Assembly: GCF_001006325.2 (NCBI RefSeq)
Contig: NZ_LBIA02000001.1
Location: forward strand, 2,171,501 to 2,235,500
Origin: Afipia massiliensis
GTDB taxonomy: Bacteria > Pseudomonadota > Alphaproteobacteria > Rhizobiales > Xanthobacteraceae
Length of the DNA: 64,000 nt
Reading direction: 5' to 3'
Below the pieces are notes generated by a model, which saw nothing but the letters and a program-made list of their open reading frames with translations, searched no databases and had not been told where the DNA came from. This document shows, one piece after another, positions 42,568 to 51,746 of the stretch (the stretch's first letter is position 1; each line of letters opens with the position of its first letter). Made by a program: the position numbers and the translations under genes.

Positions 42568-42644
42568 CGACGATCCGCTTTGCCGGGGAGATTTTTTCTC
42601 TGCTCATTTTATATCCAGTGTGCGGCGTTGCGATGCACTCGGCG

Positions 42645-42659
42645 TTAGAACTTGGTTAA
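42645..42659 (+). promoter_or_regulatory. Near-consensus CtrA-type site (TTAG-N7-TTAA)
   Basis: Seven of eight consensus bases match. The site is about 113 nt upstream of the GGDEF-EAL start in a 204-bp divergent promoter region. One-mismatch sites occur by chance at this GC level, so this is weak. Confidence 0.2.
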
Positions 42660-42771
42660 GCATAGAAGGCCAATTGCCCTCATTTAAGTCACATTGTCGG
42701 CGGCCTGCGCGTACGCGTTTACCCGATCCAAAGAGGTACAACCAGAGACTGCGGATGAAGAATTCCGCGGA

Positions 42772-45492
42772 ATGGTAATGACCGGCTGGCAGAAGCAAGC
42801 ACGAGCTACCACAGCGAGCCCGGTGTGGGTCGCTGCGTGCGCGTGCATCTTGATTTTTGGGTCGGGAAGTGCGGTCGCGCAGATCGTCGCCAATCCCGAT
42901 GGCACGTTCTCGGCAGCCGTGACGGACACCACGCAGACCGCCATGATATGGCAGGTTGTGATCGGCGGCTTTGTGATCGTGGCGTTCCTCGCCGCGATCA
43001 TACTGTGGACCTCGACGGCGCTGCGCCGGGCGCGCCACGCCAATATCCGGCGCGCGGCTTTCGTCTCCAGTTCCCTGAACAACCTGACCACCGGCATCGT
43101 GATGCTTGATGGGCACAAGCGCGTCGTGTTCTGCAACGACCGGTATCTGGAAATCTATGGGCTGGACCGCTTCGACCTTTTCCCCGGAATGACGGGCCCC
43201 GATCTGCTGGATTTGCGGAAGCAGCGCGGCACGTTCGATGGATTGCTCGACACTTACTATCGCAACGTCGAACATACGGATGGGCACATCTGCGAGCTTT
43301 CCGATAGCCGCTCGATTCTCATCAAGCATCGCAAGCTGGCCAACGGCGGAACGGTGTCGACGCACGAAGACTGCACGGCCCAGCGCAAGCTGTCCCGGCA
43401 GCTTGCAACCACCAAGAATTTTCTTGAATCCGTGATCGACAACATTCCGGTCTGCGTCGCGGCCAAGAGCATCGAGGACGGCAGATACATTCTCGCCAAC
43501 CGTGCGTTTGAACAGTTCTCCGGCCTCAGCCGCGATCAGATCATCGGATTCACAGCGGAAAGAGTTTATGTGCCTGACGCCGCGAAGGCGGTTGCGGAAG
43601 CGGATCGCGACGCGATTGAATCGCCGACGGGGCAGACGCGCACCGAATTGCTCATCGAACTTAACGGCCGCATGCGTCAGGTTGCCTGCAACCGCATGAT
43701 CGCGCGCGACGAGAAGGGCAGGCCGGAATTTCTGGTGGCGCTGTTCGAGGACGTGACCGACCGCAGGTCGCTGTCGCGCGAAATCCAGGGCGCGAAGAAG
43801 TTCCTTGAACTTGTCGTCGACAACATTCCTGTCTCACTGATGGTCAAGCGGCTGAGCGATGATCAATACGTTCTCGCCAATCGCACCGCCGAGGCGATGC
43901 TGGGCCGGAGGCGCGAAGACGTCATCGGCAGCACCATTGAGGATATCTACAATCCCGCCGATGTGAGGCTGATCCGCAAACGCGACGATGACGCCGTCCG
44001 CAAGAAGGGCATCGTCACAGAAGAGCATCCGATCCAGACCGAAAGCGGGCTGCGCCTGTTCCTGACCCGGCGCGTCACCGTGCTCGATGAGGCCGGCGAG
44101 CCGCAGTATCTGATCAAGACCAACGAAGACATCACCGATCGCCGTGAAACCGAATCGCGCATGGCCCACATGGCCTATCACGATGCGCTGACCGAGTTGC
44201 CCAACCGCGCCGCGTTCCTGCAGGCGCTGGAACAGATGATCGACGCCTGCGAGGACACCGACGAGGAATTCGCCGTGCTGTCGCTCGATCTCGACCGTCT
44301 GAAGGAAATCAACGATGTGTTCGGCCACGAGGTCGGCGACCAACTGCTGATCGAGTTCTCGCGCCGCCTTGAATCGGTCATCTCCGGTGGTGTCGTTGCG
44401 CGCCTGAGCGGCGACGAGTTCGGCCTGATCATCGATGGCCTGCAGCCGGATTCCGCGAAGGCGCTTGCCGCGCGATTGATGCAATCGATGCAGACCGAAT
44501 TTACCTTCGAGGGCCGGGCGGTCCGCATTGGCCTCACCATCGGCATCGCGGTGTATCCGCGCAACGGCCGCGATGCCGAAACCTTGCTCACCAACGCCGA
44601 CGCAGCCTTGTTCCGCGCCAAGACGAAAGCGCGCGGCTCCATTAACTTCTTCGACATGGAGCTGGACCAGCAGCTGCGCGACCGGCGCGCGCTGCATCAG
44701 GACCTGTCGACCGCGATCCGGAACGGCGAACTGTCGCTGCACTATCAGCCGCAGGCCCGTGCACGCCACAAGATGAAGACCGATCATGTTCTCGGCTTCG
44801 AGGCGCTGGCGCGGTGGACTCATCCGATACGTGGCTTCGTTCCGCCCAGCGATTTCATTCCGCTGGCCGAAGAAAGCGGCCTGATCGTCGAAATGGGCGA
44901 GTGGATTTTGCGCCAGGCCTGCCTCGAGGCGGCGTCGTGGCCGAAGGATCTGCAGATTTCGGTCAATCTGTCGCCGGCCCAGTTCATGCACGGCGATCTG
45001 GTCGGGCTGGTTCACTCCATCCTGCTTGAGACCGGCCTTGCGCCCGGCCGGCTGGAGCTTGAGATCACCGAAGGCGTGCTGATCGAGGATTTCGACCGCG
45101 GCCTGTCGCTGCTGCGGCGGCTGAAGGCGCTCGGCGTGCGGATCGCGATGGACGATTTCGGCAGCGGCTATTCCTCGCTGACTTACCTGCAGGCGTTCCC
45201 GTTCGACAAGATCAAGATCGACCGCACCTTCGTGATGAATCTCGGACGTAACACGCAGTCCGCGGCCATCATCCGCGCCATGATCGGTCTTGGGCACGGC
45301 CTCAATATTTCCATCGTCGCCGAAGGCGTGGAGACCCAGGAGCAGCTCTCCTTCCTCGCGGACGAGGCTTGCGATCAGGTGCAGGGATACTTCCTCGGCA
45401 AGCCCGCACCGATCGAGACCTATGCCGAGTGGATCGGCCGCGCCAAGCCCGACGCCAAGAACGTCGTCAAAATTCCGCGCAAGGTCGGCTGA
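42772..45492 (+). CDS. Membrane PAS-PAS-PAS-GGDEF-EAL c-di-GMP protein
   Basis: A 906-aa protein. Two N-terminal hydrophobic segments (about residues 15-35 and 65-90) anchor it. Three PAS-like domains follow, each of the second and third starting with 'KKFLE/KNFLESVIDNIPV'. The GGDEF domain has SGDEF (residues about 546-550), a degenerate active site, while the EAL domain has EALARW near 676, 'NLSPAQF', 'DDFGSGYSSL' and 'AEGVETQEQ', so phosphodiesterase activity looks intact. It likely lowers c-di-GMP in response to a PAS-sensed signal, perhaps using GGDEF as a GTP sensor. The start is one of two ATGs (42772, 42778). Confidence 0.9.
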   Translation: MVMTGWQKQARATTASPVWVAACACILIFGSGSAVAQIVANPDGTFSAAVTDTTQTAMIWQVVIGGFVIVAFLAAIILWTSTALRRARHANIRRAAFVSSSLNNLTTGIVMLDGHKRVVFCNDRYLEIYGLDRFDLFPGMTGPDLLDLRKQRGTFDGLLDTYYRNVEHTDGHICELSDSRSILIKHRKLANGGTVSTHEDCTAQRKLSRQLATTKNFLESVIDNIPVCVAAKSIEDGRYILANRAFEQFSGLSRDQIIGFTAERVYVPDAAKAVAEADRDAIESPTGQTRTELLIELNGRMRQVACNRMIARDEKGRPEFLVALFEDVTDRRSLSREIQGAKKFLELVVDNIPVSLMVKRLSDDQYVLANRTAEAMLGRRREDVIGSTIEDIYNPADVRLIRKRDDDAVRKKGIVTEEHPIQTESGLRLFLTRRVTVLDEAGEPQYLIKTNEDITDRRETESRMAHMAYHDALTELPNRAAFLQALEQMIDACEDTDEEFAVLSLDLDRLKEINDVFGHEVGDQLLIEFSRRLESVISGGVVARLSGDEFGLIIDGLQPDSAKALAARLMQSMQTEFTFEGRAVRIGLTIGIAVYPRNGRDAETLLTNADAALFRAKTKARGSINFFDMELDQQLRDRRALHQDLSTAIRNGELSLHYQPQARARHKMKTDHVLGFEALARWTHPIRGFVPPSDFIPLAEESGLIVEMGEWILRQACLEAASWPKDLQISVNLSPAQFMHGDLVGLVHSILLETGLAPGRLELEITEGVLIEDFDRGLSLLRRLKALGVRIAMDDFGSGYSSLTYLQAFPFDKIKIDRTFVMNLGRNTQSAAIIRAMIGLGHGLNISIVAEGVETQEQLSFLADEACDQVQGYFLGKPAPIETYAEWIGRAKPDAKNVVKIPRKVG

Positions 45493-45531
45493 CGCGCGTC
45501 TTTAAATCCGTCAAAATCCACTAGACTTGAC

Positions 45532-45562
45532 TCGCGATGATGCCCGTCGGAGATCATCGCGA
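45532..45562 (+). terminator. Hairpin after the GGDEF-EAL gene
   Basis: A 10-bp perfect stem, TCGCGATGAT with ATCATCGCGA, 40 nt after the stop. There is no T-run. Confidence 0.55.
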
Positions 45563-45563
45563 C

Positions 45564-45789
45564 ATGACTGATATTGCGGCCTATGGCACGCGGGTCGGGT
45601 GCGGCAAAAAGCATGGATGATCTTGGGCCGGTATTCGGCGATGACCTCACCGGCGCGGAGGTTCGTTATTTGATGAAAGAAGAATTCGCTGGTTTTGCCG
45701 ACGACATTGTGTGGCGGCGGTCCAAGCTCGGCCTGACGATGTCGCGGCAGGATCGGGGGGCACTTGCAACATTCATGGCGACGGCATGA
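45564..45789 (+). pseudogene. glpD: Remnant of glycerol-3-phosphate dehydrogenase (glpD), 3' end only, frameshifted
   Basis: Two frames together encode the C-terminal end of a GlpD-type protein. Frame one gives '..IAAYGTR' (the usual AYGTR before the C-terminal domain); after a frameshift near 45590 frame two gives 'AAKSMDDLGPVFGDDLTGAEVRYLM' split by the shift, then 'FADDIVWRRSKLGLTM', matching the GlpD C-terminal pattern of E-V-x-Y-L and D-x-x-W-R-R-x-K-L-G-L. The first about 430 residues are missing. The stop overlaps the ATG of the ABC ATPase (ATGA), so glpD was probably once the first gene of this operon. Confidence 0.75.
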
Positions 45790-46892
45790 CGGCGACCGCG
45801 GGTGAAGCGCCGTTGCTGCGGATCGCATCGGTGGTGAAACGCTTCGGCGGATTCACCGCGGTGGACGATCTGTCGCTCGACATCGTGGCCGGTGAGTTCT
45901 TCGCACTGCTGGGGCCGAGCGGCTGCGGCAAGACCACGCTGCTGCGCATGCTGGCGGGATTCGAGACGCCCGACGCGGGCGCGATCTACCTCGACGGCAA
46001 CGACATCGCGCAGGTGCTGCCGCATGAGCGGCCCGTCAACATGATGTTCCAGAATTACGCGCTGTTCCCGCACCTGACCGTCGAGGGCAACATCGCGTTC
46101 GGTCTGAAGCGCGCCGGTTTGCCGAAGGACGAGATCGCCGCGCGGGTCGCCGAGATGGTGGCGCTGGTGCGTCTGGACGGGATGGAGAAGCGCCGTCCCG
46201 ATCAACTCTCCGGCGGCCAGCGTCAGCGCGTGGCGCTGGCGCGGTCGCTGGCGCGCCGTCCCCGGATGCTGCTGCTCGACGAGCCGCTCGCCGCGCTCGA
46301 CAAGAAACTGCGCGAAAGCACGCAGGCCGAATTGCTGGAAGTGCAGCGCCGTCTCGGCATGACGTTCATCATCGTCACCCACGATCAGGAAGAGGCGATG
46401 ACGGTCGCCGACCGGATCGGGGTGATGGACAAGGGCCGTCTCGTGCAGGTGGCGCCGCCGCGCCAGCTTTATGAAGGGCCGAACTCGCGCTGGGTCGCGG
46501 GCTTCGTCGGCGACATCAATCTGATCGAGGGGCAGGTCGCCGCGCGCCAGGCCGGACATTTTACCATCGCTACGGAAAGTGCGGGCGCAATCACGGCATC
46601 GCATCTCCCGCCCTCCGCGACGGACAAGGTCTGCGCGGCGATCCGCCCGGAGAAAATCCGGCTGTCGCAACCGGCGCAGCATGAGGCTGCGTCTGTCAAT
46701 GCGTTCGCAGGCCATCTGACGTCCGCCGGATTTCTCGGCGGTCTGTCGGTCTACAGCGTGACACTCGATCACGGCGCGGTGTTGCGGGTCGCGCTTCCGA
46801 ACGCCACGCGCGCGGCGGCCGACGGATTTTCGGTCGGGCAGCGGGTGAGCGTCTCGTTCGCGCCCGATGACGTCGTGGTGCTGGACCGATGA
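45786..46892 (+). CDS. ABC transporter ATP-binding protein (PotA/PotG type)
   Basis: A 368-aa ATPase powering import. Walker A GPSGCGKTT, Q-loop, signature LSGGQRQR, Walker B 'MLLLDEPLAALD' and H-loop 'VTHDQEEAM' are all present; the C-terminal TOBE-like domain (about residues 265-365) matches the spermidine/putrescine and related importers. Overlaps glpD remnant by 4 nt and the first permease by 4 nt. Substrate is not certain: polyamine-type by similarity, but the glpD link could point to a glycerol-related compound. Confidence 0.93.
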   Translation: MTATAGEAPLLRIASVVKRFGGFTAVDDLSLDIVAGEFFALLGPSGCGKTTLLRMLAGFETPDAGAIYLDGNDIAQVLPHERPVNMMFQNYALFPHLTVEGNIAFGLKRAGLPKDEIAARVAEMVALVRLDGMEKRRPDQLSGGQRQRVALARSLARRPRMLLLDEPLAALDKKLRESTQAELLEVQRRLGMTFIIVTHDQEEAMTVADRIGVMDKGRLVQVAPPRQLYEGPNSRWVAGFVGDINLIEGQVAARQAGHFTIATESAGAITASHLPPSATDKVCAAIRPEKIRLSQPAQHEAASVNAFAGHLTSAGFLGGLSVYSVTLDHGAVLRVALPNATRAAADGFSVGQRVSVSFAPDDVVVLDR

Positions 46893-47800
46893 GCGGGCGG
46901 CGCATCTTCACCCGTCCGGCGCGGCTGGCCGCGCTGGCGCCGTATTTGTGGATGGCCCTGTTCTTTCTGGTGCCGTTTGGCTTCGTGCTGAAGATCGCGC
47001 TGTCGCAGACCGCCATCGCCCAGCCGCCCTACGTTCCGGTGTTCGATCTCGCGGCTGGCTGGGCTGCCTTCAAGACGGCGCTGGGAACATTGTCGCTCGA
47101 CAATTTCAAGCTGCTGGTGTCGGACGATCTCTACATTCTCTCCTATGTCCGCAGCCTCGCTGTTGCCGTCACCTCGACGGTCATCCTTCTGCTGATCGGC
47201 TACCCGGTGGCTTACGGCATGTCGCGGCTGCCGCAGCGCTGGCAGCCGATTGCGATGATGCTGGTGATCGTGCCGTTCTGGACTTCGTTCCTGATCCGCA
47301 TCTATGCGTGGATCAACGTCCTCCAGCACGACGGCCTGCTCAACAAGGCGCTGCTCGCGCTCGGAATCGTCGACAAGCCTCTCGTGTGGCTCTCGACCGA
47401 TTCGGCGATGTATCTCGGCATCGTCTACTCGTATTTTCCGTTCATGATCCTGCCGCTCTACGCGACATTGTCGAAGATGGACGATGCATTGCTCGAAGCC
47501 GCGGCCGATCTCGGTGCGTCGCGGCTGAAAGCCTTCTGGCTGGTGACGGTGCCGCTGTCGCTACCCGGCGTCGGCGCGGGCCTGCTGCTGTGCTTCATTC
47601 CCATCGTCGGCGAATTCGTGATTCCCGATCTGCTGGCGGGTTCGGACCGAATGATGATTGGGCAGACGTTGTGGCTGGAGTTCTTCACCAACAAGGACTG
47701 GCCGGTGGCGTCCGCGATTGCGATCGTGCTGCTCGCGTTGCTGCTGGTGCCGCTGCTGGTCTACGAGAAGCTGCAGCGCCGCCATCTGGAGACGCGCTAA
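46889..47800 (+). CDS. ABC transporter permease (PotB/PotH type)
   Basis: A 303-aa inner-membrane permease with about six helices and the binding-protein-dependent transport loop 'EAAADLGASRLKAFWLVTVPLSLPG' near residue 210. 'FWTSFLIRIYAWINVLQ' is typical of PotB/PotH. It overlaps both neighbours, so the three genes form one tightly coupled unit. Confidence 0.92.
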   Translation: MSGRRIFTRPARLAALAPYLWMALFFLVPFGFVLKIALSQTAIAQPPYVPVFDLAAGWAAFKTALGTLSLDNFKLLVSDDLYILSYVRSLAVAVTSTVILLLIGYPVAYGMSRLPQRWQPIAMMLVIVPFWTSFLIRIYAWINVLQHDGLLNKALLALGIVDKPLVWLSTDSAMYLGIVYSYFPFMILPLYATLSKMDDALLEAAADLGASRLKAFWLVTVPLSLPGVGAGLLLCFIPIVGEFVIPDLLAGSDRMMIGQTLWLEFFTNKDWPVASAIAIVLLALLLVPLLVYEKLQRRHLETR

Positions 47801-48618
47801 TGGCGGCTCGCAACGTCGCACGCCTGTCGGGCTTCAACCTGGTATCCATCGCGCTGGGGCTGGCGTTCCTGTACCTGCCCATCGCGATTCTCGTGATCTA
47901 TTCGTTCAACGCCTCGCGTCTGGTGACGGTGTGGGGCGGCTGGTCGCTGCGCTGGTACATCGAGTTCTTCAACGACGAGGCCATGCTGTCGGCGACGTGG
48001 ATGAGCCTGCGCGTGGCGTTCTGCTCGGCGACAGCAGCGACGGTGCTCGGCACGCTTGCGGCGCTGGCGTTGTCGCGCGGCGAGCGTTTCAGGGGGCGGA
48101 CGCTGTTTTCCGGCATGCTTTACGCGCCGCTGGTGATGCCGGAAGTCATCACCGGGTTGTCATTGCTTCTGCTGTTCGTGGCCATCGACGCCGGGCGCGG
48201 GTTCTGGACCGTCACCATCGCGCACACCACGCTCACCATGTGCTTCGTGGCGGTGGTGGTGCAATCGCGGCTCGGTGCGCTCGACCGCAGCCTCGAGGAA
48301 GCCGCGATGGATCTCGGCTGTTCGCCGGTGCGGGCCTTCATCGCCGTGACGCTGCCGCTGATGCTGCCGTCGATCGCGGCGGGCTGGATGCTGGCCTTTA
48401 CGCTCTCACTGGACGATCTGGTGATTGCGAGTTTCACCACCGGTCCGGGATCGGCGACACTGCCGATCCGGATCTATTCGGAAGTGCGCCTCGGGGTGAA
48501 GCCGGAGATCAACGCGATCTGTACGCTGGTGATCGCGGCAGTGGCGCTGGTGATCATCGCGGCGTCACTGGTGTCGAAACTGTCGAGCGACAAGGGCGAA
48601 AGCGCCGCGCCGCTTTAG
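47800..48618 (+). CDS. ABC transporter permease (PotC/PotI type)
   Basis: A 272-aa permease with six helices: 'LPIAILVIYSFNAS' near residue 25 and the loop 'EEAAMDLGCSPVRAFIAVTLPLM' near 165. Start and stop codons overlap as TAATG with the previous gene. The unit has no solute-binding protein gene at either end in this window, which is unusual for an importer. Converges on asmA with a 4-nt overlap. Confidence 0.92.
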   Translation: MAARNVARLSGFNLVSIALGLAFLYLPIAILVIYSFNASRLVTVWGGWSLRWYIEFFNDEAMLSATWMSLRVAFCSATAATVLGTLAALALSRGERFRGRTLFSGMLYAPLVMPEVITGLSLLLLFVAIDAGRGFWTVTIAHTTLTMCFVAVVVQSRLGALDRSLEEAAMDLGCSPVRAFIAVTLPLMLPSIAAGWMLAFTLSLDDLVIASFTTGPGSATLPIRIYSEVRLGVKPEINAICTLVIAAVALVIIAASLVSKLSSDKGESAAPL

Positions 48619-50696
48619 TCAGCCTTTTCCGGCGCGGAGTCTGCGGCGGCCGGCGGCGTTGACGGTGGTGCATCGGCGGACGTTGCGGGTGCAGGCGCCA
48701 GCGGCGGAACAGGTGGTGGCAGCACCGGCGTCGGCAGGACGGGTTGCGGGGCCGCGGCCTGTGGTTGCGCTGTGGGCTCGGCGGCCGGCTTTCTGCCGCC
48801 GGTGAAGCGGTCGATCACGGATTTCACCGCGTCGCGCGTTTTGCGATCCTTCAATGAATCGAGCAGCGGCGCGGACGCCGGGGAGCGGCGAATCAGTGAA
48901 TCCGAATCCGGGAATATCAGCGGATCGTCCCACGGGCCCTGCACCACGAACGGCAACTGAAACGCCGGCGGCGCGTCGCTTGCGACCACGAGGCTGGCGA
49001 CGCCCTTCAGGTCGTACTCGCGCGACGGCACCGAGGCCGTGCCGGTGAGCAGCACGCGCGTTGTCGGGCCTTCGATCCGCGCGTCTTCGGCAGTCGCGAC
49101 GCCGTCATTGAAGCGGATCGCGATGTTCAGTGAATCGAACGGCGTCGAGCCGTTGCGGAAATTGCCCGCGCCTGACAAGGGGCGGCGCTCCAGGCGCTTG
49201 AGTAGCTGTTCGACATTCAGCCCGCCGATCGCGCCGTCGCGACCGGTCAGCGTCGCGGTGCCGTCGAGCGATTGCGCCAGCGTAAACGGGCTGGCGCCCT
49301 TGGCTTCAACCGCGAAGTTGAGATTGCCGCGTCCCGTCAGCCTGCTGACGCCGAACAGCTCTTGAACGCTGCTCGCCAGATCAACATCGGTGAACTGGAA
49401 CTGGGCCTTGACCTCGGCGGCCGCGTCGGCGCGCGTCACGCCAAACGACCCCTTGAGGATGCCGCCGTAGATTTGCGCTTCGCCGATGCTCAGCGCCAGC
49501 GTTCCGCTGCGCATGTTGGCGCCGAGCGCGGTGCGGCCGAGCTTCGAGCTGCCGATGGTGACCTTCGCCGCCGACAGCCGCATGTCGAGATCGGTGGCGG
49601 AAAGGCCGCGCAGATCGAACAGCTGCCGGTTCCAGTCGCGCGCGCCGCTGGCGACCAGGCGAATGGTGTCGATGTAGGGCGTAAAATCGAGCGCATCGGC
49701 GGCGAGGGTGGCCTGCACCGTCTGGCGGTCGTTGTTGCTGTAGGTGATGACGCCTTCGGCGGTGTTGCCGTCGAGTTCCAGGTTGACGTTGGTCAGCGCG
49801 ATCGATTCGCCCACCACATTGGTGCGGGCCTTGAGCGAGAATCGTCCCAGTCCCCCGGTGCCGGGAGGATCCTGCCCCGCCCAGCGCATCGCATTGCGCA
49901 GCGATGGGCTGTCGGCGGCGAGTGTGCCTTCCATCAACAGGCTGGTGCGGTTGGCGACCGCGCCGTCGAAAGCGAATTTCAGCGGCGCGCTGGCGACGCG
50001 GACCTTGATGCCGGAACGGTCGCCGGACAGCGCGGCGATGAAATCGGTAATGCTGAGACTGCCGTCGACGAGTTCATTGCGCCAGTTGAACTGGCCGGTG
50101 GCGGCAAACGAGCGTGAGATCGACGGCCATGCCAGCGACAGATCGATGCCGTTGACGGTTTCGGCGATCTCGCGGTCATCGTTCTGATAGGTGAGGACGC
50201 CGTTCTTGATGCGGATTTCGGAGAACGACACCGGGCTGTCGACGCCCGGCTTGATGGTGCGCGCCAGCGTCTCGATGATGGTCGACCAGTTGCTGCGGCC
50301 GTCGGCGTTGCGCTTCACGTTGATCCGCGGATCCTGCAGCGTCACGTCGGCGATTTCGTATCGCCGCATCAGCAGCGGCAGCAGGCGCAGGTTCGCCGTC
50401 AGTTCCTCGACGGTGAGAGGCTCGTCGGCGACGCCGCTGCCGCGCGAACTCGCGCCCTTCAGTCCGACCTGCCGCAATGTGATGGCGCTGCCGGGGAACA
50501 CCGAAACGCGCACATCGCCGTTGACCTTCAGGTCGAGGCCGGTCGCGGCGCGAATTTGCTTCTCGACCGAAAGCCGCACGGCGTTCGGGTCGATCATCCA
50601 GGAAATGGCGATCAGGCCGAGCAGCGCGGCGGCAAGAAACGCCGCAATCGGCATCCCGAGGCGCTTTATCCCTTGGGCCATCGTCAATGAGTTCAT
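48615..50696 (-). CDS. AsmA family protein
   Basis: A 693-aa envelope protein: N-terminal membrane anchor (GMPIAAFLAAALLGLIAISW, about residues 10-30), AsmA N-terminal domain from 'RAATGLDLKVNGDVRVSVFPG', a long beta-rich middle, the AsmA C-terminal region ('LNFAVEAKGASPFTLAQSLDGTA') and a Pro/Ala-rich tail of about 60 residues. AsmA-like proteins form beta-groove bridges thought to move phospholipids to the outer membrane. Start: ATG 50696; a second ATG lies five codons in. Monocistronic. Confidence 0.88.
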   Translation of the reverse strand: MNSLTMAQGIKRLGMPIAAFLAAALLGLIAISWMIDPNAVRLSVEKQIRAATGLDLKVNGDVRVSVFPGSAITLRQVGLKGASSRGSGVADEPLTVEELTANLRLLPLLMRRYEIADVTLQDPRINVKRNADGRSNWSTIIETLARTIKPGVDSPVSFSEIRIKNGVLTYQNDDREIAETVNGIDLSLAWPSISRSFAATGQFNWRNELVDGSLSITDFIAALSGDRSGIKVRVASAPLKFAFDGAVANRTSLLMEGTLAADSPSLRNAMRWAGQDPPGTGGLGRFSLKARTNVVGESIALTNVNLELDGNTAEGVITYSNNDRQTVQATLAADALDFTPYIDTIRLVASGARDWNRQLFDLRGLSATDLDMRLSAAKVTIGSSKLGRTALGANMRSGTLALSIGEAQIYGGILKGSFGVTRADAAAEVKAQFQFTDVDLASSVQELFGVSRLTGRGNLNFAVEAKGASPFTLAQSLDGTATLTGRDGAIGGLNVEQLLKRLERRPLSGAGNFRNGSTPFDSLNIAIRFNDGVATAEDARIEGPTTRVLLTGTASVPSREYDLKGVASLVVASDAPPAFQLPFVVQGPWDDPLIFPDSDSLIRRSPASAPLLDSLKDRKTRDAVKSVIDRFTGGRKPAAEPTAQPQAAAPQPVLPTPVLPPPVPPLAPAPATSADAPPSTPPAAADSAPEKAD

Positions 50697-50821
50697 CCGG
50701 TAGGTTTGGGTCTGAAGGCACCGGCAGGTTTCCCGCCGCAGCGCAGGCTGCAACTTGATTGCTTTTCTTGACGCTTTCAAGGCCATCCGAAGCCTTAAAC
50801 CCTGCAATCGCGCCTCAAAAC

Positions 50822-50845
50822 CAAAGGTATTGGCAAAGGTATTGG
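50822..50845. repeat. 12-bp tandem duplication
   Basis: CAAAGGTATTGG occurs twice without gap (50822-50833 and 50834-50845) in the asmA-scoA divergent region. Confidence 0.6.
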
Positions 50846-50957
50846 AAGGCGTTCGGACAAGGGGGCGCACCGGACAGCATTGCACGACAGCGGACGGGCG
50901 GGGTGCCGTAGCGCGATTGACGTGCCTTAAAGATTCCGCCTAATAATCGCCCTGAAA

Positions 50958-50979
50958 GCGGACTTGCGAACCTCCACAC
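50958..50979. repeat. Half-arm relic of the composite double-hairpin element
   Basis: GCGGACTTGCGAACC followed by T and CCACAC matches the right arm of hairpin A of copy 2 (25376-25400), including the inner stem and part of the outer stem. The left arm is missing. It lies 45 nt before scoA. Nothing else is recognised in the 326-nt gap. Confidence 0.5.
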
Positions 50980-51022
50980 GAGCGGCTTGCCCGCCCATTT
51001 CCCTCCATCAGGTTGCACCCCC

Positions 51023-51724
51023 ATGAACAAGGTTTACCCCGACGCGAAATCCGCGCTCGATGACGTTGTTAAAGACGGCATGATGATCATGTCCGGCGGT
51101 TTCGGCCTCTGCGGCATCGCCGAGGTCCTGTCGGATGCGTTGCGCGAAACCGGCGTCAAGAACCTGACGGTTGTGTCGAACAATGCCGGCGTCGACGGCA
51201 TCGGTCTCAGCCGCCTGCTGGAAACCCGCCAGATCAAGAAAATGATTTCATCCTATGTCGGTGAGAACAAGCTGTTTGCGCAGCAGTATCTCGCGGGCGA
51301 ACTCGAACTCGAGTTCAATCCGCAGGGCACGCTGGCCGAGCGCATTCGCGCCGGTGGCGCGGGCATCCCGGCGTTCTTCACCAAGACCGGCGTCGGCACA
51401 CTGATCGCCGAGGGCAAGGAAGTTCGCGAGTTCAACGGCGAGAAGTACATCATGGAGACCGGCCTCGTCGCCGATCTCGCCATTGTGCACGCCTGGAAGG
51501 GCGATACCGCGGGCAACCTCGTGTATCGCAAGACCGCGCGCAACTTTAACCCGATGATGGCGACCGCTGCGAAGGTCACCATTGCGGAAGTCGAGCATCT
51601 GGTGCCCGCAGGCGAGATCGATCCCGATCACATCCACACGCCGGGCATTTTCGTGCAGCGCGTGGTGCAGGTCGATCCGAAGCTGAAGCGTATCGAGCAG
51701 CGCACCCTGCGCAAGCGCGCGTAA
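51023..51724 (+). CDS. scoA: 3-oxoacid CoA-transferase subunit A
   Basis: A 233-aa subunit moving CoA from succinyl-CoA to a 3-oxoacid such as acetoacetate. 'IMSGGFGLCGIAEVLSDAL' near residue 22, 'SNNAGVDGIGLSRLL' and 'GGAGIPAFFTKTGVGT' near 108 are the conserved binding segments of SCOT subunit A. Start ATG 51023. Followed after 22 nt by scoB. The pair serves ketone-body or branched-chain catabolism and, with PHA granules, polyhydroxybutyrate reuse. Confidence 0.94.
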   Translation: MNKVYPDAKSALDDVVKDGMMIMSGGFGLCGIAEVLSDALRETGVKNLTVVSNNAGVDGIGLSRLLETRQIKKMISSYVGENKLFAQQYLAGELELEFNPQGTLAERIRAGGAGIPAFFTKTGVGTLIAEGKEVREFNGEKYIMETGLVADLAIVHAWKGDTAGNLVYRKTARNFNPMMATAAKVTIAEVEHLVPAGEIDPDHIHTPGIFVQRVVQVDPKLKRIEQRTLRKRA

Positions 51725-51746
51725 CTGATTTCCAGAGGAGAGCCCC

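Noticed and set aside
43834-45297. A 487-codon open frame on the minus strand
   Set aside because: Opposite the GGDEF-EAL gene, no recognisable motif, no ribosome binding site.
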